Shown here one piece after another: positions 10,551-20,995 of a stretch of DNA of 64,000 nt. The stretch spans positions 124,001 to 188,000 of the forward strand of contig NZ_QAYG01000009.1 in assembly GCF_003053845.1 (NCBI RefSeq), written 5' to 3'. The notes beneath the pieces are model-generated. The model did not search any database. It saw nothing but the letters and a program-made list of their open reading frames with translations, and was not told the origin of the DNA. This stretch comes from Breoghania corrubedonensis. GTDB taxonomy: Bacteria; Pseudomonadota; Alphaproteobacteria; Rhizobiales; Stappiaceae. Within the stretch, counting starts at the first letter, position 1. Each line of letters starts with the position of its first letter. Both the position numbers and the translations under genes were made by a program.

Positions 10551-11660
10551 TCAGTACACAGACGCCTTGCCGCCTCCGGCCACGTGTTCCACCAGATCGG
10601 CCAGCCGCTTGACCGCGTCGGGGCGGCCTTGCGTGTGGGCGGCATTGGCCGCCGCGATCAGGCGGTCCGGATCGTCCATCAGCTCCGCCAGCTCCTTCGC
10701 CATGCGGCGCGCGGTAAGGTCGGCCTGCGGGATGCACCAGGCACCGCCCGCCTCCTCCAGCACTTCCGCATTGGCGCTCTGGTCCTGATCGAGCGCATGG
10801 GGCAGCGGCACCAGGATCGACGGCCGGCCGATCACCGACAATTCCGCCACCGACGAGGCGCCGGACCGGCAGATCACCAGATGGCTCAAGGCAATACGCG
10901 CCGGCATGTCGACGAAGAACGGCGCAAGGCTCACATCCACGCCCAGCTCGTCGTAGCGCGCGCGGACCCGGTCGATATCCTCCGGCCGGCATTGCTGGAC
11001 GAGCGCAAGCCGCTGGCGAAGCGTCGGATCGAGTTCCGCCAGCGCATCCGGGATCATCTCGGAAAAGAACCGCGCGCCCTGCGAACCGCCAAAGACCAGA
11101 AGCCGGAACGACTTGTCGAGCGATGGCGGATCGTAGGACGTCTTCGCGTCCTCGATCACCGCCGGGCGCACCGGATTGCCTGTATGGCCGGCCTTGGCGG
11201 CAAACGGCTCGGCAAGCCGGGTTTCGGCGAAGCTCTGGGCGATGCCGGTGACGAAGCGCGCGAGCATTCGGTTCGCCCGCCCCATCACTGCGTTCTGTTC
11301 GTGCAGGATCGTCGGAATGCCGAGAACACGGGCCGCCATCATCGGCGGAAAGGTCGGATAGCCGCCGAAACCGACCACGACCCGGGGCTTCAGCCGGCGC
11401 AGGATGACGAGCGATTGAAAGAAGCCGCGCGCAAGCGCGAAGGCGGTCCTGGCCAGTGCCACCGGGCTCTTGCCGCGCACGGTCTCGGACGAGACGATGT
11501 GGATCTTGCGGGCCGGAAACGACTGGCCGTAACGGTCGGCGCGCTCATCCGTGGCGAGTTCCACCACGAAGCCGCGCGCGGCAAGCTCGCCGGCCAGCGC
11601 CTGGGCGGGAAACAGGTGGCCGCCAGTGCCGCCGGCGGTCAGCAGGATCGTCTTTTCCAT
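10551..11660 (-). CDS. murG: UDP-GlcNAc:lipid I N-acetylglucosaminyltransferase MurG
   Basis: MurG adds GlcNAc to lipid I on the inner face of the membrane, making lipid II. The 369 residues contain the N-terminal GGTGGHLFPA loop (residues 10-19), the membrane-associated basic patch, the second G-loop FGGSQGARFF and the UDP-GlcNAc-binding region CRSGASSVAELSVIGRPSILVPLPHALDQDQSANAE. ATG 11660 is the natural start although no strong ribosome-binding site precedes it. It is followed by a large repeat block before murC. Confidence 0.96.
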   Translation of the reverse strand: MEKTILLTAGGTGGHLFPAQALAGELAARGFVVELATDERADRYGQSFPARKIHIVSSETVRGKSPVALARTAFALARGFFQSLVILRRLKPRVVVGFGGYPTFPPMMAARVLGIPTILHEQNAVMGRANRMLARFVTGIAQSFAETRLAEPFAAKAGHTGNPVRPAVIEDAKTSYDPPSLDKSFRLLVFGGSQGARFFSEMIPDALAELDPTLRQRLALVQQCRPEDIDRVRARYDELGVDVSLAPFFVDMPARIALSHLVICRSGASSVAELSVIGRPSILVPLPHALDQDQSANAEVLEEAGGAWCIPQADLTARRMAKELAELMDDPDRLIAAANAAHTQGRPDAVKRLADLVEHVAGGGKASVY

Positions 11661-11736
11661 GGGATCATTTCATTCGTTGATCGAAACAGGCGTTGATCGG
11701 TTGAGGCCGTCCGCGTGCCCGGACTACTCATCCCGC

Positions 11737-11768
11737 ACTCACTTGACGGGCCGAACTCACTTGACGGG
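11737..11768. repeat. 14-bp direct repeat across the ftsW stop codon
   Basis: ACTCACTTGACGGG occurs at 11737-11750 and again at 11755-11768, an 18-nt period. The second copy encodes the last FtsW residues and the stop codon on the minus strand. The first copy is just past the gene, so it looks like a small tandem duplication that duplicated the stop. Confidence 0.7.
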
Positions 11769-12923
11769 ATCGATCGGCACACGCGCGACGCGGCGCACGA
11801 CCACCGGTGCGGTGCGGCTGGGACGCGGACGCTTGCGCGTCAGTGCCAGCACGAAGCCCATGGCAAGCGCCACCGCCAGCATCGACGAGCCGCCATAGGA
11901 AATGAAGGGAAGCGTCATGCCCTTGGCCGGCATCATGTTGAGGTTCACGGCCATGTTGATGGCCGACTGGATACCGAACATCACCATCAGTCCGGCGGTG
12001 GCCAGCCGCACGAAGGGATCGGGCTCGCGCCGCGCATGGGTGAGGCCGCGAAGCACCACGAAGGCGAAGACCGAAAGCAGGACGATGCACATGATGATGC
12101 CGAATTCCTCCGCCGCCACGGCGAAGATGAAGTCGGTGTGGCTGTCGGGCAGGATGCGCTTCACCGTCCCCTCGCCCGGTCCGCGCCCGAGCCACCCGCC
12201 CTGCACGATCGCCTCCAGCGCGGTATCGACCTGATAGGTGTCGCCCGAGCCGGGATTGATAAAGCGGTTGATACGGGCGGTGACGTGCGGCAGCAGCATG
12301 TAGGCCGAGCCGAGGCTCGCCACGCCGAGCAGCCCCAGCGCGCCAATCCAGACCCACGACAACCCGGCCATGAAGAACAGCGCCGCCCACACCATCAGGA
12401 GCAGCATGGTCTGGCCGAAGTCGGGCTGGGCGATGAACAGCGCCGCCACCATGACGAACAGCAGGATGGAGAAGAGCCGGCCCGGCACCTCCGGCCGCTT
12501 GCCCGCTTCCGACAGCAGGAAGGCGATGAGAATGACGAAGGCCGGCTTGATGAACTCCGACGGCTGGATGGAGAAGCCGAGGATATCGATCCAGCGCCGC
12601 GCGCCCTTCACTTCCACCCCGGTGAACAGAACCAGCACCAGCGCCACCAGGCCGAGCGCGAAGATGACCAACGCCGCACGACGCACCATGCGCGGCGTGA
12701 GCATGGAGGCGCCGAGCATCACGGCGAGCGCGGGAAACAGGTACAAGGCCTGACGCTTGACGAAGAAATAGGGCTCCAGCCCCAGGCGTTCGGCCACCGG
12801 CGGCGACCCGGCGAACGACAGCACGACGCCGCCGAGCATCAGCGCGACGAAGCCGGCAAGCAACAGGTGGTCGACCGTCCACAGCCATTCCGAAAAGGCG
12901 CTGCGGTCCACGCGGCTGGCCAT
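11757..12923 (-). CDS. ftsW: Peptidoglycan glycosyltransferase FtsW
   Basis: FtsW is the SEDS-family glycosyltransferase that polymerises septal lipid II together with FtsI. The 388-residue product has about ten transmembrane helices. It has the SEDS motifs GARRWIDILGFSIQPSEFIKP and QPDFGQTML, and the PGEGTVKRILPDSHTDFIFAVAAEEFG loop. The conserved SYGGSSMLA follows near the C-terminus. AGGA lies 9 nt before ATG 12923. It lies between murD and murG, as in most dcw clusters. A long open frame on the same strand in another register is only a codon-bias shadow. Confidence 0.96.
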   Translation of the reverse strand: MASRVDRSAFSEWLWTVDHLLLAGFVALMLGGVVLSFAGSPPVAERLGLEPYFFVKRQALYLFPALAVMLGASMLTPRMVRRAALVIFALGLVALVLVLFTGVEVKGARRWIDILGFSIQPSEFIKPAFVILIAFLLSEAGKRPEVPGRLFSILLFVMVAALFIAQPDFGQTMLLLMVWAALFFMAGLSWVWIGALGLLGVASLGSAYMLLPHVTARINRFINPGSGDTYQVDTALEAIVQGGWLGRGPGEGTVKRILPDSHTDFIFAVAAEEFGIIMCIVLLSVFAFVVLRGLTHARREPDPFVRLATAGLMVMFGIQSAINMAVNLNMMPAKGMTLPFISYGGSSMLAVALAMGFVLALTRKRPRPSRTAPVVVRRVARVPIDPVK

Positions 12924-13095
12924 CTGGTTTCCTCGTGTGAAGCAACCCGCCCCGAGGCGATCCGCCGAGGGTGGAAAGGTTGCCGGGTTTCATAGTGCTG
13001 GAGCATGCGTTCCGCGCCCGCTCGACCGCGGCATGCTTCAGGGCGATCCGGGCGTCATCCCCGGCGGAAAATTCTGTCGAAGACCGTTTCCCGCG

Positions 13096-14502
13096 TCACG
13101 CGACGACGCTGTCGATCGCGGCGACGGCCGCGCGGAAGGCATCTCCGCGCTCTTCGAAACTGGAATACTGGTCGTAGCTGGCGCAGGCCGGCGACAACAG
13201 AACCACCGGCTCGCCATGGGTATCGGCGCTGGCTGCCCGCGTGGCGTCGCCAAGGGCCGCCTCCAGCGTCCGGCTCATCGTCCAGGGTACCGCATCGCCC
13301 AGCGTGGCGGCAAACCGTTCGGCCGCCTCGCCGATCAGATAGGCATGGACGATGCGCGGAAACCAGTCGGTGAGATTGTCGATCCCGTCCGTCTTGGCCC
13401 GCCCGCCGGCGATCCAGTAGATGCGATCGAAGGAGCCGAGCGCGCGCTGGGCGGCATCCGCGTTGGTCGCCTTGGAATCGTTGACGAAGAGCACCTTGCC
13501 GCGCCGTCCCACGATCTCCATGCGGTGCGGCAGGCCCGGGAACGTGGCGAGCCCCGCCGCGATCGTGTCGGCATCGAGCCCAAGGAGACGCAAGGCGGCG
13601 AAGGCGGCGGCGGCGTTCTGGGCGTTGTGCGCGCCGCGCAGCGTATCGATGCCGGTGAGATCGGCGACCTCCACCGCCTCGCCCTTCACCACTTCGTAAA
13701 GCACGGTGCCATCGGCATAAACGCCACCCTCCACCGCATGCGTCGCGGAAATCCGGCGCACCCGGCCGAGCCCGTCGTCGAGCTGATCGGCGATGCCGGC
13801 GGAAATGGCGTCATCGACACCGATGACCGCGTTGCGCCCGGCCGCGACGAGGCGCGTCTTGATGGCGACGTAATTGTCCATCGAGCCGTGCCGGTCGAGG
13901 TGGTCGGGCGCGATGTTCATCAGGACGCCGATATCGGGCGCGAGCCCGGGGGCCAGATCGATCTGGAAGGAGGAGCACTCCACCACGTAGGTCCGGCCGG
14001 GAACGAAGGGGGCGAGCGCCAGCACGGGCGTGCCGATATTGCCGCCGAGCTGCACGTCGCGCCCGGCATGTTTCAAAAGGTGCGTGATCAGCGAGACGGT
14101 GGTCGACTTGCCGTTTGTGCCGGTGACGGCGATGAACGGGCAATCATTCCCGGCGCCCCCGCCGATACCCGGACGCACCCGGCGTTCGCGGGCAAACAGC
14201 TCCAGATCGCCGATGATCTCGATATTGGCGTCGTTGGCGGCCCGTACCGTCCAGTGCGGCTCGGGATGGGTCAGCGGCACGCCGGGGGCGAGCACCAGGC
14301 AATCGAAAGTCGACCAGTCGGCGGCAGACAGATCGGTGAGCGCGATGCCGGCGGCTTGCGCCTTTTCGCGCGAGGGGGCGGCGTCGTCCCATGCGAAGAC
14401 GTGCGCGCCGCCGGCCATCAGCGCACGCGCCGTGGCAAGGCCGGAGCCCCCGAGCCCGAACAGTGCGACCGATCTGCCGGCGAATGAAGTGACCTCGATC
14501 AT
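13096..14502 (-). CDS. murD: UDP-N-acetylmuramoyl-L-alanine--D-glutamate ligase
   Basis: MurD adds D-glutamate to UDP-MurNAc-L-Ala using ATP. The 468 residues have the N-terminal dinucleotide-like fold ([17 protein letters not shown]), the ATP loop [18 protein letters not shown] near residue 122, [26 protein letters not shown] and the C-terminal [19 protein letters not shown] motif typical of MurD. ATG 14502 is the first start in frame and agrees with the family N-terminus. The 172-nt gap to ftsW and the 42-nt gap from mraY show no genes. Confidence 0.97.
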   Translation of the reverse strand: MIEVTSFAGRSVALFGLGGSGLATARALMAGGAHVFAWDDAAPSREKAQAAGIALTDLSAADWSTFDCLVLAPGVPLTHPEPHWTVRAANDANIEIIGDLELFARERRVRPGIGGGAGNDCPFIAVTGTNGKSTTVSLITHLLKHAGRDVQLGGNIGTPVLALAPFVPGRTYVVECSSFQIDLAPGLAPDIGVLMNIAPDHLDRHGSMDNYVAIKTRLVAAGRNAVIGVDDAISAGIADQLDDGLGRVRRISATHAVEGGVYADGTVLYEVVKGEAVEVADLTGIDTLRGAHNAQNAAAAFAALRLLGLDADTIAAGLATFPGLPHRMEIVGRRGKVLFVNDSKATNADAAQRALGSFDRIYWIAGGRAKTDGIDNLTDWFPRIVHAYLIGEAAERFAATLGDAVPWTMSRTLEAALGDATRAASADTHGEPVVLLSPACASYDQYSSFEERGDAFRAAVAAIDSVVA

Positions 14503-14544
14503 CGATCTATCTCAACTTCCCCGATCTCTCTCAGCTTCCCCGGC

Positions 14545-15630
14545 CTATCGCAGTTTCAAGGTGGCGAGACCAACGAGCGCCAGCACCACGGCGATGATCC
14601 AGAAACGGATCACGACCTGCGATTCAGTCCAGCCCAGATGTTCGAAATGATGGTGGATCGGCGCCATCTTGAACACCCGCTTGCCCGTCAGCTTGAACGA
14701 AAACACCTGGATGATGACGGAAAGCGCCTCCAGCACGAACAGGCCGCCGATGATGGCGAGTACGATCTCGTGCTTGGTGGCGACCGCAATGGAGCCGAGC
14801 ATGCCGCCCAGCGCCAGCGAGCCGGTGTCGCCCATGAAGATGGCGGCCGGCGGCGCGTTGAACCACAGAAAGCCCAGCCCCGCCCCCATCACCGCGCCCG
14901 CGACGACGGCCAGCTCGCCGGTGCCGATGACGAAGTTGATCTGCAGGTAGTCGGCGAAGACCTTGTTGCCCGACAGGTAGGCGATGAGGCCGAAGGAGCC
15001 GCAGGCGATCATGACGGGAACGATGGCGAGGCCGTCGAGCCCGTCGGTCAGGTTCACCGCGTTGCCCGCCCCCACCATGACGAAGGCGGCGAAGACGATG
15101 AAGAACAGGCCCAGATCGACGACCATGTCCTTGAAGAACGGGAAGGCCAGCGAGGTGGAGAACGGCTCGGGCTGGAGAAGCGAGATGCAGAAGGCGGCGA
15201 TCACCGCGATCAGCGCTTCCAGCGACAGGCGGAAGCGGCCGGAAAAGCCCTTGTGGCTCGACTTGGTGACCTTCAGATAGTCGTCGTAGAAGCCGATCCC
15301 GCCGAAGCCGATGGTGACGAACAGCACGATCCAGACATACGGATTGGCGAGGTTCGCCCAAAGGAGCGTGGAGACCAGCACCCCCGACAGGATCATCAGC
15401 CCGCCCATGGTCGGCGTGCCCTTCTTGGTGAGAAGGTGCGAGGCCGGGCCGTCGGCGCGGATCGGTTGTCCCTTGCCCTGGCGCAGGCGCAGCGCGGCGA
15501 TAATGGCGGGCCCGAACAGGAACACGAACAACAGCGCCGTCATGATGGCGGCGCCGGTTCGGAAGGTGATGTATCGAAAGACGTTAAAGGCGGAGAACTC
15601 GTTGGAAAGGTCCACCAGGAAATAAAGCAT
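14545..15630 (-). CDS. mraY: Phospho-N-acetylmuramoyl-pentapeptide transferase
   Basis: MraY transfers phospho-MurNAc-pentapeptide to undecaprenyl phosphate, producing lipid I. The 361-residue polytopic protein shows the family motifs [28 protein letters not shown] (aspartate pair), [11 protein letters not shown] and the PIHHHFE histidine cluster of loop E. GGGG lies 7 nt before ATG 15630. It sits 17 nt after murF and 42 nt before murD. Confidence 0.97.
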   Translation of the reverse strand: MLYFLVDLSNEFSAFNVFRYITFRTGAAIMTALLFVFLFGPAIIAALRLRQGKGQPIRADGPASHLLTKKGTPTMGGLMILSGVLVSTLLWANLANPYVWIVLFVTIGFGGIGFYDDYLKVTKSSHKGFSGRFRLSLEALIAVIAAFCISLLQPEPFSTSLAFPFFKDMVVDLGLFFIVFAAFVMVGAGNAVNLTDGLDGLAIVPVMIACGSFGLIAYLSGNKVFADYLQINFVIGTGELAVVAGAVMGAGLGFLWFNAPPAAIFMGDTGSLALGGMLGSIAVATKHEIVLAIIGGLFVLEALSVIIQVFSFKLTGKRVFKMAPIHHHFEHLGWTESQVVIRFWIIAVVLALVGLATLKLR

Positions 15631-15647
15631 TCATTCGCCCCAGTTCG

Positions 15648-17078
15648 TTACGACGCCGCGCGGGTCCGTTTCGCGCCATAGGCGTCGGTGAGGGCGGAAA
15701 CCAGCGGTCCCATCTTCGTCCCCAGCGAGCCCTTGATCATGACCGCATCGCCTGCCCGTATCGCGGCGAGGAGGTCCTTTTTCAGTTCATCGGAGGTCTC
15801 CACCCACTCTCCGCGCCTCGTTTGCGGCAGGTGCTCCCACAACTCCCGCATCGACCGGCCGACGCAGTAGACAAGGTCGATGCGCGCCGTCTCCAGCGGT
15901 CCGGCCAGTTCCCTGTGAAGCTCGCCGGCCCGCTCCCCCAGTTCCAGCATGTCGCCGAGAACGGCGATGCGCCGCCCGCCGCGTTCCACTCCGGCCCGCC
16001 CCAGAAGCGCGATGGCCGCGCGCATGGAAGCGGGATTGGCATTGTAGCTTTCATCGATCAGGGTGACCGTCCCGCCGCGAACGGTCAATTGATGCCGCTC
16101 GCCGCGCCCTTTCGGCGCCTCCATCTCGCCGAGCGCCAGCGCGCCCAGCGCCAGATCAGCGCCGGCGCTCTTCACCGCGGCAAGCACCGCGAGCGAATTG
16201 TCGACGAGATGCCGGCCCGGCGCGCCGATCTTCCAGGTCAGATCCTCACCCAGCACACGGCCCGAGACGCAGCTGCAATCGCTGCGCTCCACGACCTGCG
16301 TGACATGGGCATCGAACGCGCGGTCGGCGCCAAAGGTCACGATCTCCTTCACCCCGGCAACGCTGGCCAGGAACCGAAGCAGGTCGAACTGCGGGTTGGA
16401 GGCGTTGAGCACCGCCACGCCGCCCGGCTCGAGGCCTGTGAAGATCTCGGCCTTGGCGCGTGCGATGTCCTCCACCGAGACGAACTGGGCGAGATGAACC
16501 GGCGCAACGGTCGTGACGATCGCCACATGCGGCCGCACCATGGCGACGAGCGGCGTGATCTCGCCGGCATGGTTCATGCCGATCTCGAACACCCCGTATT
16601 CGGTATTGGCCGGCATGCGCGCCAGCGTCAGCGGCACGCCCCAGTGATTGTTGTAGGAGGCGACGGAGGCATGGGTGCGCCCGCTTTTCGCCAGCGCCAG
16701 CCGCAGCATCTCCTTGGATGAGGTCTTGCCGACCGAGCCGGTGACCGCGATGATCTTCGCGTTCGTGCGCGCCCGTGCGGCCCGGCCCAGATCCTGCAAC
16801 GCCTGGAGCACATCGGGAACGGCGACGTAGCGCCCTTCGGGGGGAAGCTCGGACAGCCTGTCCTCCGCCACCACGGCAAGCGCCGCGCCCCGGCTCAGCG
16901 CGCCTTCGACGAACTTGTGCCCGTCGCGGATCTCACCCTTGATGGCGAAGAACGCCTCGCCCGGCTGGATGGAGCGGCTGTCGATGGAGATCCCCGTGAT
17001 CGTCGTCGTCGGGTCGCCTATGATGCGCCCGGACACGGCCTCCACCAGATCGTCGAGCCTCCACAGCACATCGCTCAT
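15648..17078 (-). CDS. murF: UDP-MurNAc-tripeptide--D-alanyl-D-alanine ligase
   Basis: MurF adds the D-Ala-D-Ala dipeptide made by Ddl, completing the pentapeptide precursor. The 476-residue product has the ATP loop AVTGSVGKTSSKEML, the EIGMNHAGEI motif, NASNPQFD and IDESYNANPASMRAAI with GRRIAVLGDMLELG. ATG 17078 overlaps the murE stop as ATGA and GGAGA lies 7 nt before it. The open frame upstream of this is inside murE and is rejected. Confidence 0.97.
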   Translation of the reverse strand: MSDVLWRLDDLVEAVSGRIIGDPTTTITGISIDSRSIQPGEAFFAIKGEIRDGHKFVEGALSRGAALAVVAEDRLSELPPEGRYVAVPDVLQALQDLGRAARARTNAKIIAVTGSVGKTSSKEMLRLALAKSGRTHASVASYNNHWGVPLTLARMPANTEYGVFEIGMNHAGEITPLVAMVRPHVAIVTTVAPVHLAQFVSVEDIARAKAEIFTGLEPGGVAVLNASNPQFDLLRFLASVAGVKEIVTFGADRAFDAHVTQVVERSDCSCVSGRVLGEDLTWKIGAPGRHLVDNSLAVLAAVKSAGADLALGALALGEMEAPKGRGERHQLTVRGGTVTLIDESYNANPASMRAAIALLGRAGVERGGRRIAVLGDMLELGERAGELHRELAGPLETARIDLVYCVGRSMRELWEHLPQTRRGEWVETSDELKKDLLAAIRAGDAVMIKGSLGTKMGPLVSALTDAYGAKRTRAAS

Positions 17079-18562
17079 CCAAGGGTCTCCTTCGGGACTT
17101 TCCGCGAAAAATCCGCAAGTGCGGCCAGAACGGCCTCGTGATCGGAAAACGGCAGCACCGTGTCGCCCACGATCTGGCCCGTTTCGTGACCCTTGCCCGC
17201 GATGCACAGAACGTCACCGGCCTCGAGCATCTCGACCGCCGCATGGATGGCGATGCCACGGTCTCCGATTTCCATCGCGCCCGGCGCCGCGTTCATCATC
17301 GCCATGCGGATCTCGGCCGGGTTTTCGCTGCGCGGATTGTCGTCGGTGATGATCACCACGTCGGCCCGTTTCGTAGCGATCTCACCCATGATCGGGCGCT
17401 TGCCCTTGTCGCGGTCGCCACCGCAGCCCACCACCACGATGAGCCGCCCGCTCGCATAGGGACGCAGCGCGCCAAGCGCGTTGTCGAGCGCATCGGGCTT
17501 GTGGGCGTAGTCGACGAAGACAAGCGCGCCCTTGTCGCTTGCACCCACCCGCTCCAGGCGACCCGGCGCCCCTTCGAGACGCGAAAGAGCCGGCACGGCG
17601 ACATCCGCCGCAACGCCGGCGGCAATCGCAAGGCCGGCCGCGATCAGCGCGTTGGAAACCTGGAACCGGCCGACCAGCGGCAGGTCGACATCGAACCGCC
17701 TGCCCGCAGCCTCGATCACCAGGCGCTGATGGAAACCCTCGATCGTCACGCTCACCAGCTTCAGGTCTTCGCCCGTCTCGCCGACGGTGAGCGTCTTCAG
17801 TCCGCGCCGCTTCGCGATTTCCGCGATCCGGTCGGCATATGTCTCGCCCGGATCGTAGACGGCTGTGCCCCCCTCGCCCAGCAGCGTATCGAAGAGCCGC
17901 AGCTTGGCCTGGAGATAATCCTCGACAGTCGGATGATAGTCGAGGTGATCTCGGCCCAGATTGGTGAAGGCGGCCGCCTTGAGCGTCACGCCGTCGAGCC
18001 GGCGCTGGTCGAGCCCGTGGCTGGAGGCTTCGAGCGCCGCATGCGTGACGCCGTCGCGGGCCAGATCGCGGAGCGTTGCGTGCAGCGACACCGGGTCCGG
18101 TGTGGTCAGCCCGCCATAGTGGGCTCCCCTGGACGTCACGGTGCCGATCGTGCCGATAGAGGCCGCGTGGTGGCCGGCGGCATCGAAGATCTGGCGCACG
18201 AAGACGGCGACGGACGTCTTGCCCGCCGTACCGGTGACGGCGACAAGCGTTTCCGGCTGCGCACCGGCGAGGCGCGCGGCGATGAGCGCCAGCGCGCGGC
18301 GCGGATCGTCGGCGCGTATGACCGGCACGTCGAGCGGGGGAAGCTCGGCATCCTGGCCCGCGAGCACGGCGACGGCACCGGCGGCCACGGCTGAGGCGGC
18401 AAAGGCCGCACCATCCACCTTCACGCCCCTGAGGGCGGCGAACAGGGTGCCGGGCGCCACCTTGCGGCTGTCGGCGGTGATCGAGGCGACCTCCAGGGCG
18501 CGCGCCTCATTCGGCACGGTCAGGGAGACAGGCAGGTCGGCGATGATGTTCTCAAGCTGCAT
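17075..18562 (-). CDS. murE: UDP-MurNAc-L-Ala-D-Glu--2,6-diaminopimelate ligase
   Basis: MurE adds the third stem residue. The motif DDNPRSENP (DNPR) near residue 400 is the signature of enzymes that use meso-diaminopimelate, so the wall is DAP-type. The 495 residues also contain SRKVAPGTLFAAL, the ATP loop VTGTAGKTSVAVFVRQ, EASSHGLDQRRLDGV, FTNLGRDHLDYH and FVDYAHKPDALDNAL. ATG 18562 (MQLENIIADLP) is chosen; it is preceded by GGGA. The frame remains open further upstream without a family-like sequence. A 254-nt gap separates it from ftsI. Confidence 0.96.
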   Translation of the reverse strand: MQLENIIADLPVSLTVPNEARALEVASITADSRKVAPGTLFAALRGVKVDGAAFAASAVAAGAVAVLAGQDAELPPLDVPVIRADDPRRALALIAARLAGAQPETLVAVTGTAGKTSVAVFVRQIFDAAGHHAASIGTIGTVTSRGAHYGGLTTPDPVSLHATLRDLARDGVTHAALEASSHGLDQRRLDGVTLKAAAFTNLGRDHLDYHPTVEDYLQAKLRLFDTLLGEGGTAVYDPGETYADRIAEIAKRRGLKTLTVGETGEDLKLVSVTIEGFHQRLVIEAAGRRFDVDLPLVGRFQVSNALIAAGLAIAAGVAADVAVPALSRLEGAPGRLERVGASDKGALVFVDYAHKPDALDNALGALRPYASGRLIVVVGCGGDRDKGKRPIMGEIATKRADVVIITDDNPRSENPAEIRMAMMNAAPGAMEIGDRGIAIHAAVEMLEAGDVLCIAGKGHETGQIVGDTVLPFSDHEAVLAALADFSRKVPKETLG

Positions 18563-18816
18563 TTGATTCCCGCATCGGCTATGGGCCATCCGCATTCTTC
18601 GGGCTCGCGCCGGGTTCCCCTCCCCCCAACGGGGAGACGGGCACACGCTGCAAGGCCACGAGAAGACACCACGTTCCCGAAGGATCGCGAATGACGTCCC
18701 TTATCCATTCACCGACCATTTCCGAAGACGATCAGGCACCGCGCCATGGTCTCGCGCGCGCGGCCTGAATCGGGCTACTCCGGCAGTTCTTCGTATTTCA
18801 CCTTTGACCGGCCGGC

Positions 18817-20553
18817 TCAATAGGAGACGAGGGTCGTATCGCTGTCTTCGCTCATATGCGGCACCACACCGAGCATCGGCGCGATACGGGCAATGATCTT
18901 GGAGACAGTCGGCGCGGCGTTCATGCCGGCGGTCGCGTAGTATTTGCCTTCCTCCGGCTTCGGCTCATCCAGCACGACCAGAACGAGGTATTGCGGATCG
19001 TCCATCGGGAAGGCCGCCAGGAAGGAATTGCGGCGCCTGTCGTGGGCATAACGGCCGTCGACGACCTTGTCGGCCGTGCCGGTCTTGCCGCCGACCATGT
19101 AGCCGGCGACGCGCGCGTTCCTGCCCGAGCCCTCCACGGCGTTGAGCCGGAAAAGATATCGCATCATGTCGCTGACGCGCTTGGAGATCACGCGCTTGGC
19201 GCCCTTCGCGGCCTCGGTCGCGGTGCGCGGGAAGAAGGTCGGCTCGATGAGCATGCCGCCGTTGATGAGCGCGACGCCGGCCACGGCGGTCTGCATCGGC
19301 GACACGGAAATGCCGTGCCCATAGGAGGCCGTCATCGCGGTGATTTCACTCCACTTGCGCGGCAGCAACGGCGCGGCGACTTCCGGCAATTCGGTATCCA
19401 CCTTGTCCAGCAGGCCGATGCGCTTGAAGAACTTCTCCTGCTGGTCGATGCCCACATCGAGCGTCATCTTCGCCGTGCCGATGTTGGAGGAATGCACGAA
19501 GATCTCCGGCACCGTCAGGACGCGGCGCGTGCCGTGGAAGTCATGGATGGTGAAGCCGCCGATGCGGATGGGCTTGGTGGCGTCGTACTTGCTGTCGAGC
19601 GTCACCTTGCCGGAATCAAGCGCCATGGCGATGGAGAAACTCTTGAAGACGGAGCCCATCTCGTAGACGCCGGCCGTCGCCCGGTTGAGGTTTTCCGGCT
19701 TCAGCGCCTCGCCCGGATCGTTGGGGTCGTAGTCCGGCAGCGACGACATCGCCATCACCTCGCCGGTGTGAACGTCCAGCACGATGCCGACCGAGGCGAT
19801 CGCCTTGTAGCGCTCCATCGCCTTGCTGAGTTCGTCGCGCACGACATGCTGGACGCGCAGGTCCATCGACAGCCGGACCGGCTTCAGCGCCTGATCGGTC
19901 GCGAACCCGAAATGCTGGAGATCGGCGATGCCCTGTCCGTCCAGATATTTTTCCAGCCCGGCAATACCCTGCTCGTCCACATTGGCGATGCCGACGATGT
20001 GTCCCGCCGTCGGCCCGCCGGGATAGAAGCGGCGGTTTTCGGTCAGAAAGCCGATACCGGGAATGCCGAGACGGTGGATCGCCTCGCGCTGGAGCGGCGT
20101 GATCTCGCGCTTGAGCCAGATGAAGCCGGCATCGCTTTCCAGCCGCTTGCGCATCGCATCCGAACCGAGTTCGGGAAGCACGGAGGACAGCTTGTCGATC
20201 GCCTCGTCCACATCGACGATCTTGCGCGGTTCGGCATAGACCGAGGGCGCCTTGATGTCGGTGGCCAGCAACTCGCCGTTGCGGTCGACCAGATCGGGCC
20301 TTGCGGCGAGGATCGCCTGCTGCGCGCCGATATAACCCGATGACGACGTTTCGTCCGACATGCCGAGATCGATGAGCCGCAGCGCGATCAATCCATAAAG
20401 CAGCGCGAACACCGCCATGACCACGACCACCCGGCCCGGGGTGCCCGCATCCTCCGCCATGGAGCGGGAGACGACGGCCGAGACGCGCGGAGCCTGGGCG
20501 CGAGATCGGGCACTTGCGGCAAGCGGCGAGAAATCGCTGGCAGCGAGGGACAT
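18817..20553 (-). CDS. ftsI: Septal peptidoglycan transpeptidase (PBP3)
   Basis: FtsI cross-links septal peptidoglycan and works with FtsW. The 578 residues comprise a cytoplasmic tail, one membrane anchor (about 40-60), the PBP dimerisation domain and the transpeptidase. The active-site motifs are S301-VFK304, SSN (355-357) and KTGTA (490-494). GGAG lies 7 nt before ATG 20553. It follows ftsL on the same strand after an 82-nt gap. Confidence 0.97.
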   Translation of the reverse strand: MSLAASDFSPLAASARSRAQAPRVSAVVSRSMAEDAGTPGRVVVVMAVFALLYGLIALRLIDLGMSDETSSSGYIGAQQAILAARPDLVDRNGELLATDIKAPSVYAEPRKIVDVDEAIDKLSSVLPELGSDAMRKRLESDAGFIWLKREITPLQREAIHRLGIPGIGFLTENRRFYPGGPTAGHIVGIANVDEQGIAGLEKYLDGQGIADLQHFGFATDQALKPVRLSMDLRVQHVVRDELSKAMERYKAIASVGIVLDVHTGEVMAMSSLPDYDPNDPGEALKPENLNRATAGVYEMGSVFKSFSIAMALDSGKVTLDSKYDATKPIRIGGFTIHDFHGTRRVLTVPEIFVHSSNIGTAKMTLDVGIDQQEKFFKRIGLLDKVDTELPEVAAPLLPRKWSEITAMTASYGHGISVSPMQTAVAGVALINGGMLIEPTFFPRTATEAAKGAKRVISKRVSDMMRYLFRLNAVEGSGRNARVAGYMVGGKTGTADKVVDGRYAHDRRRNSFLAAFPMDDPQYLVLVVLDEPKPEEGKYYATAGMNAAPTVSKIIARIAPMLGVVPHMSEDSDTTLVSY

Positions 20554-20635
20554 CAGGAGGCTCCTTCGGGATGGACCGCCGCGATCAAGGCGGACCGGTG
20601 GCTCGTGAACAGGCTTGTGGCTGCGGCCGTGACCG

Positions 20636-20989
20636 CTATCGGATGACGGTGCCGCGCGCGGCGTAACCGCCCAGCGGATCGTTGCTGAACGGCGTGAACT
20701 GAATGGGTTTTGTCGGCAGATCGTTGATGGAGGCGATCTGCTTCACCTGAAGTGGCTCGAGATGGAGATAGGCGTTGTAGCGTTCCACCAGCCGCTGCAA
20801 TCGCGCGGGCTGGTTGAGCACGCTCCATTCCGCTTTCAGGAGGTCGATCTTGTCTTCCTCCTGCTCAATGGCGCGCTGCAGATGGGCCACCCGATCAGCG
20901 GCGTTCTCCGCGTTGTGCTTCATGTTGTAGACCACGGCCGCACCGACGATGACGGCAAGGATCAGCACGATGTTGAGGATACGAAACAC
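20636..20989 (-). CDS. ftsL: Cell division protein FtsL
   Basis: FtsL is a small bitopic protein that forms the FtsQLB subcomplex. The 117-residue product has a short cytoplasmic N-terminus, one transmembrane helix (LNIVLILAVIVGAAVVYNM) and a heptad-rich periplasmic coiled coil from about residue 30 to 70, the expected layout. The start codon is GTG, 6 nt after the rsmH stop; GGAGG lies within the end of rsmH. Sequence identity among FtsL proteins is low, so position between rsmH and ftsI carries much of the call. Confidence 0.9.
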   Translation of the reverse strand: MFRILNIVLILAVIVGAAVVYNMKHNAENAADRVAHLQRAIEQEEDKIDLLKAEWSVLNQPARLQRLVERYNAYLHLEPLQVKQIASINDLPTKPIQFTPFSNDPLGGYAARGTVIR

Positions 20990-20995
20990 GAGTTC

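Noticed and set aside
11728-12993. 421-codon minus-strand open frame in another register over ftsW
   Set aside because: Same-strand out-of-frame shadow; the ftsW frame has the transmembrane profile and SEDS motifs.
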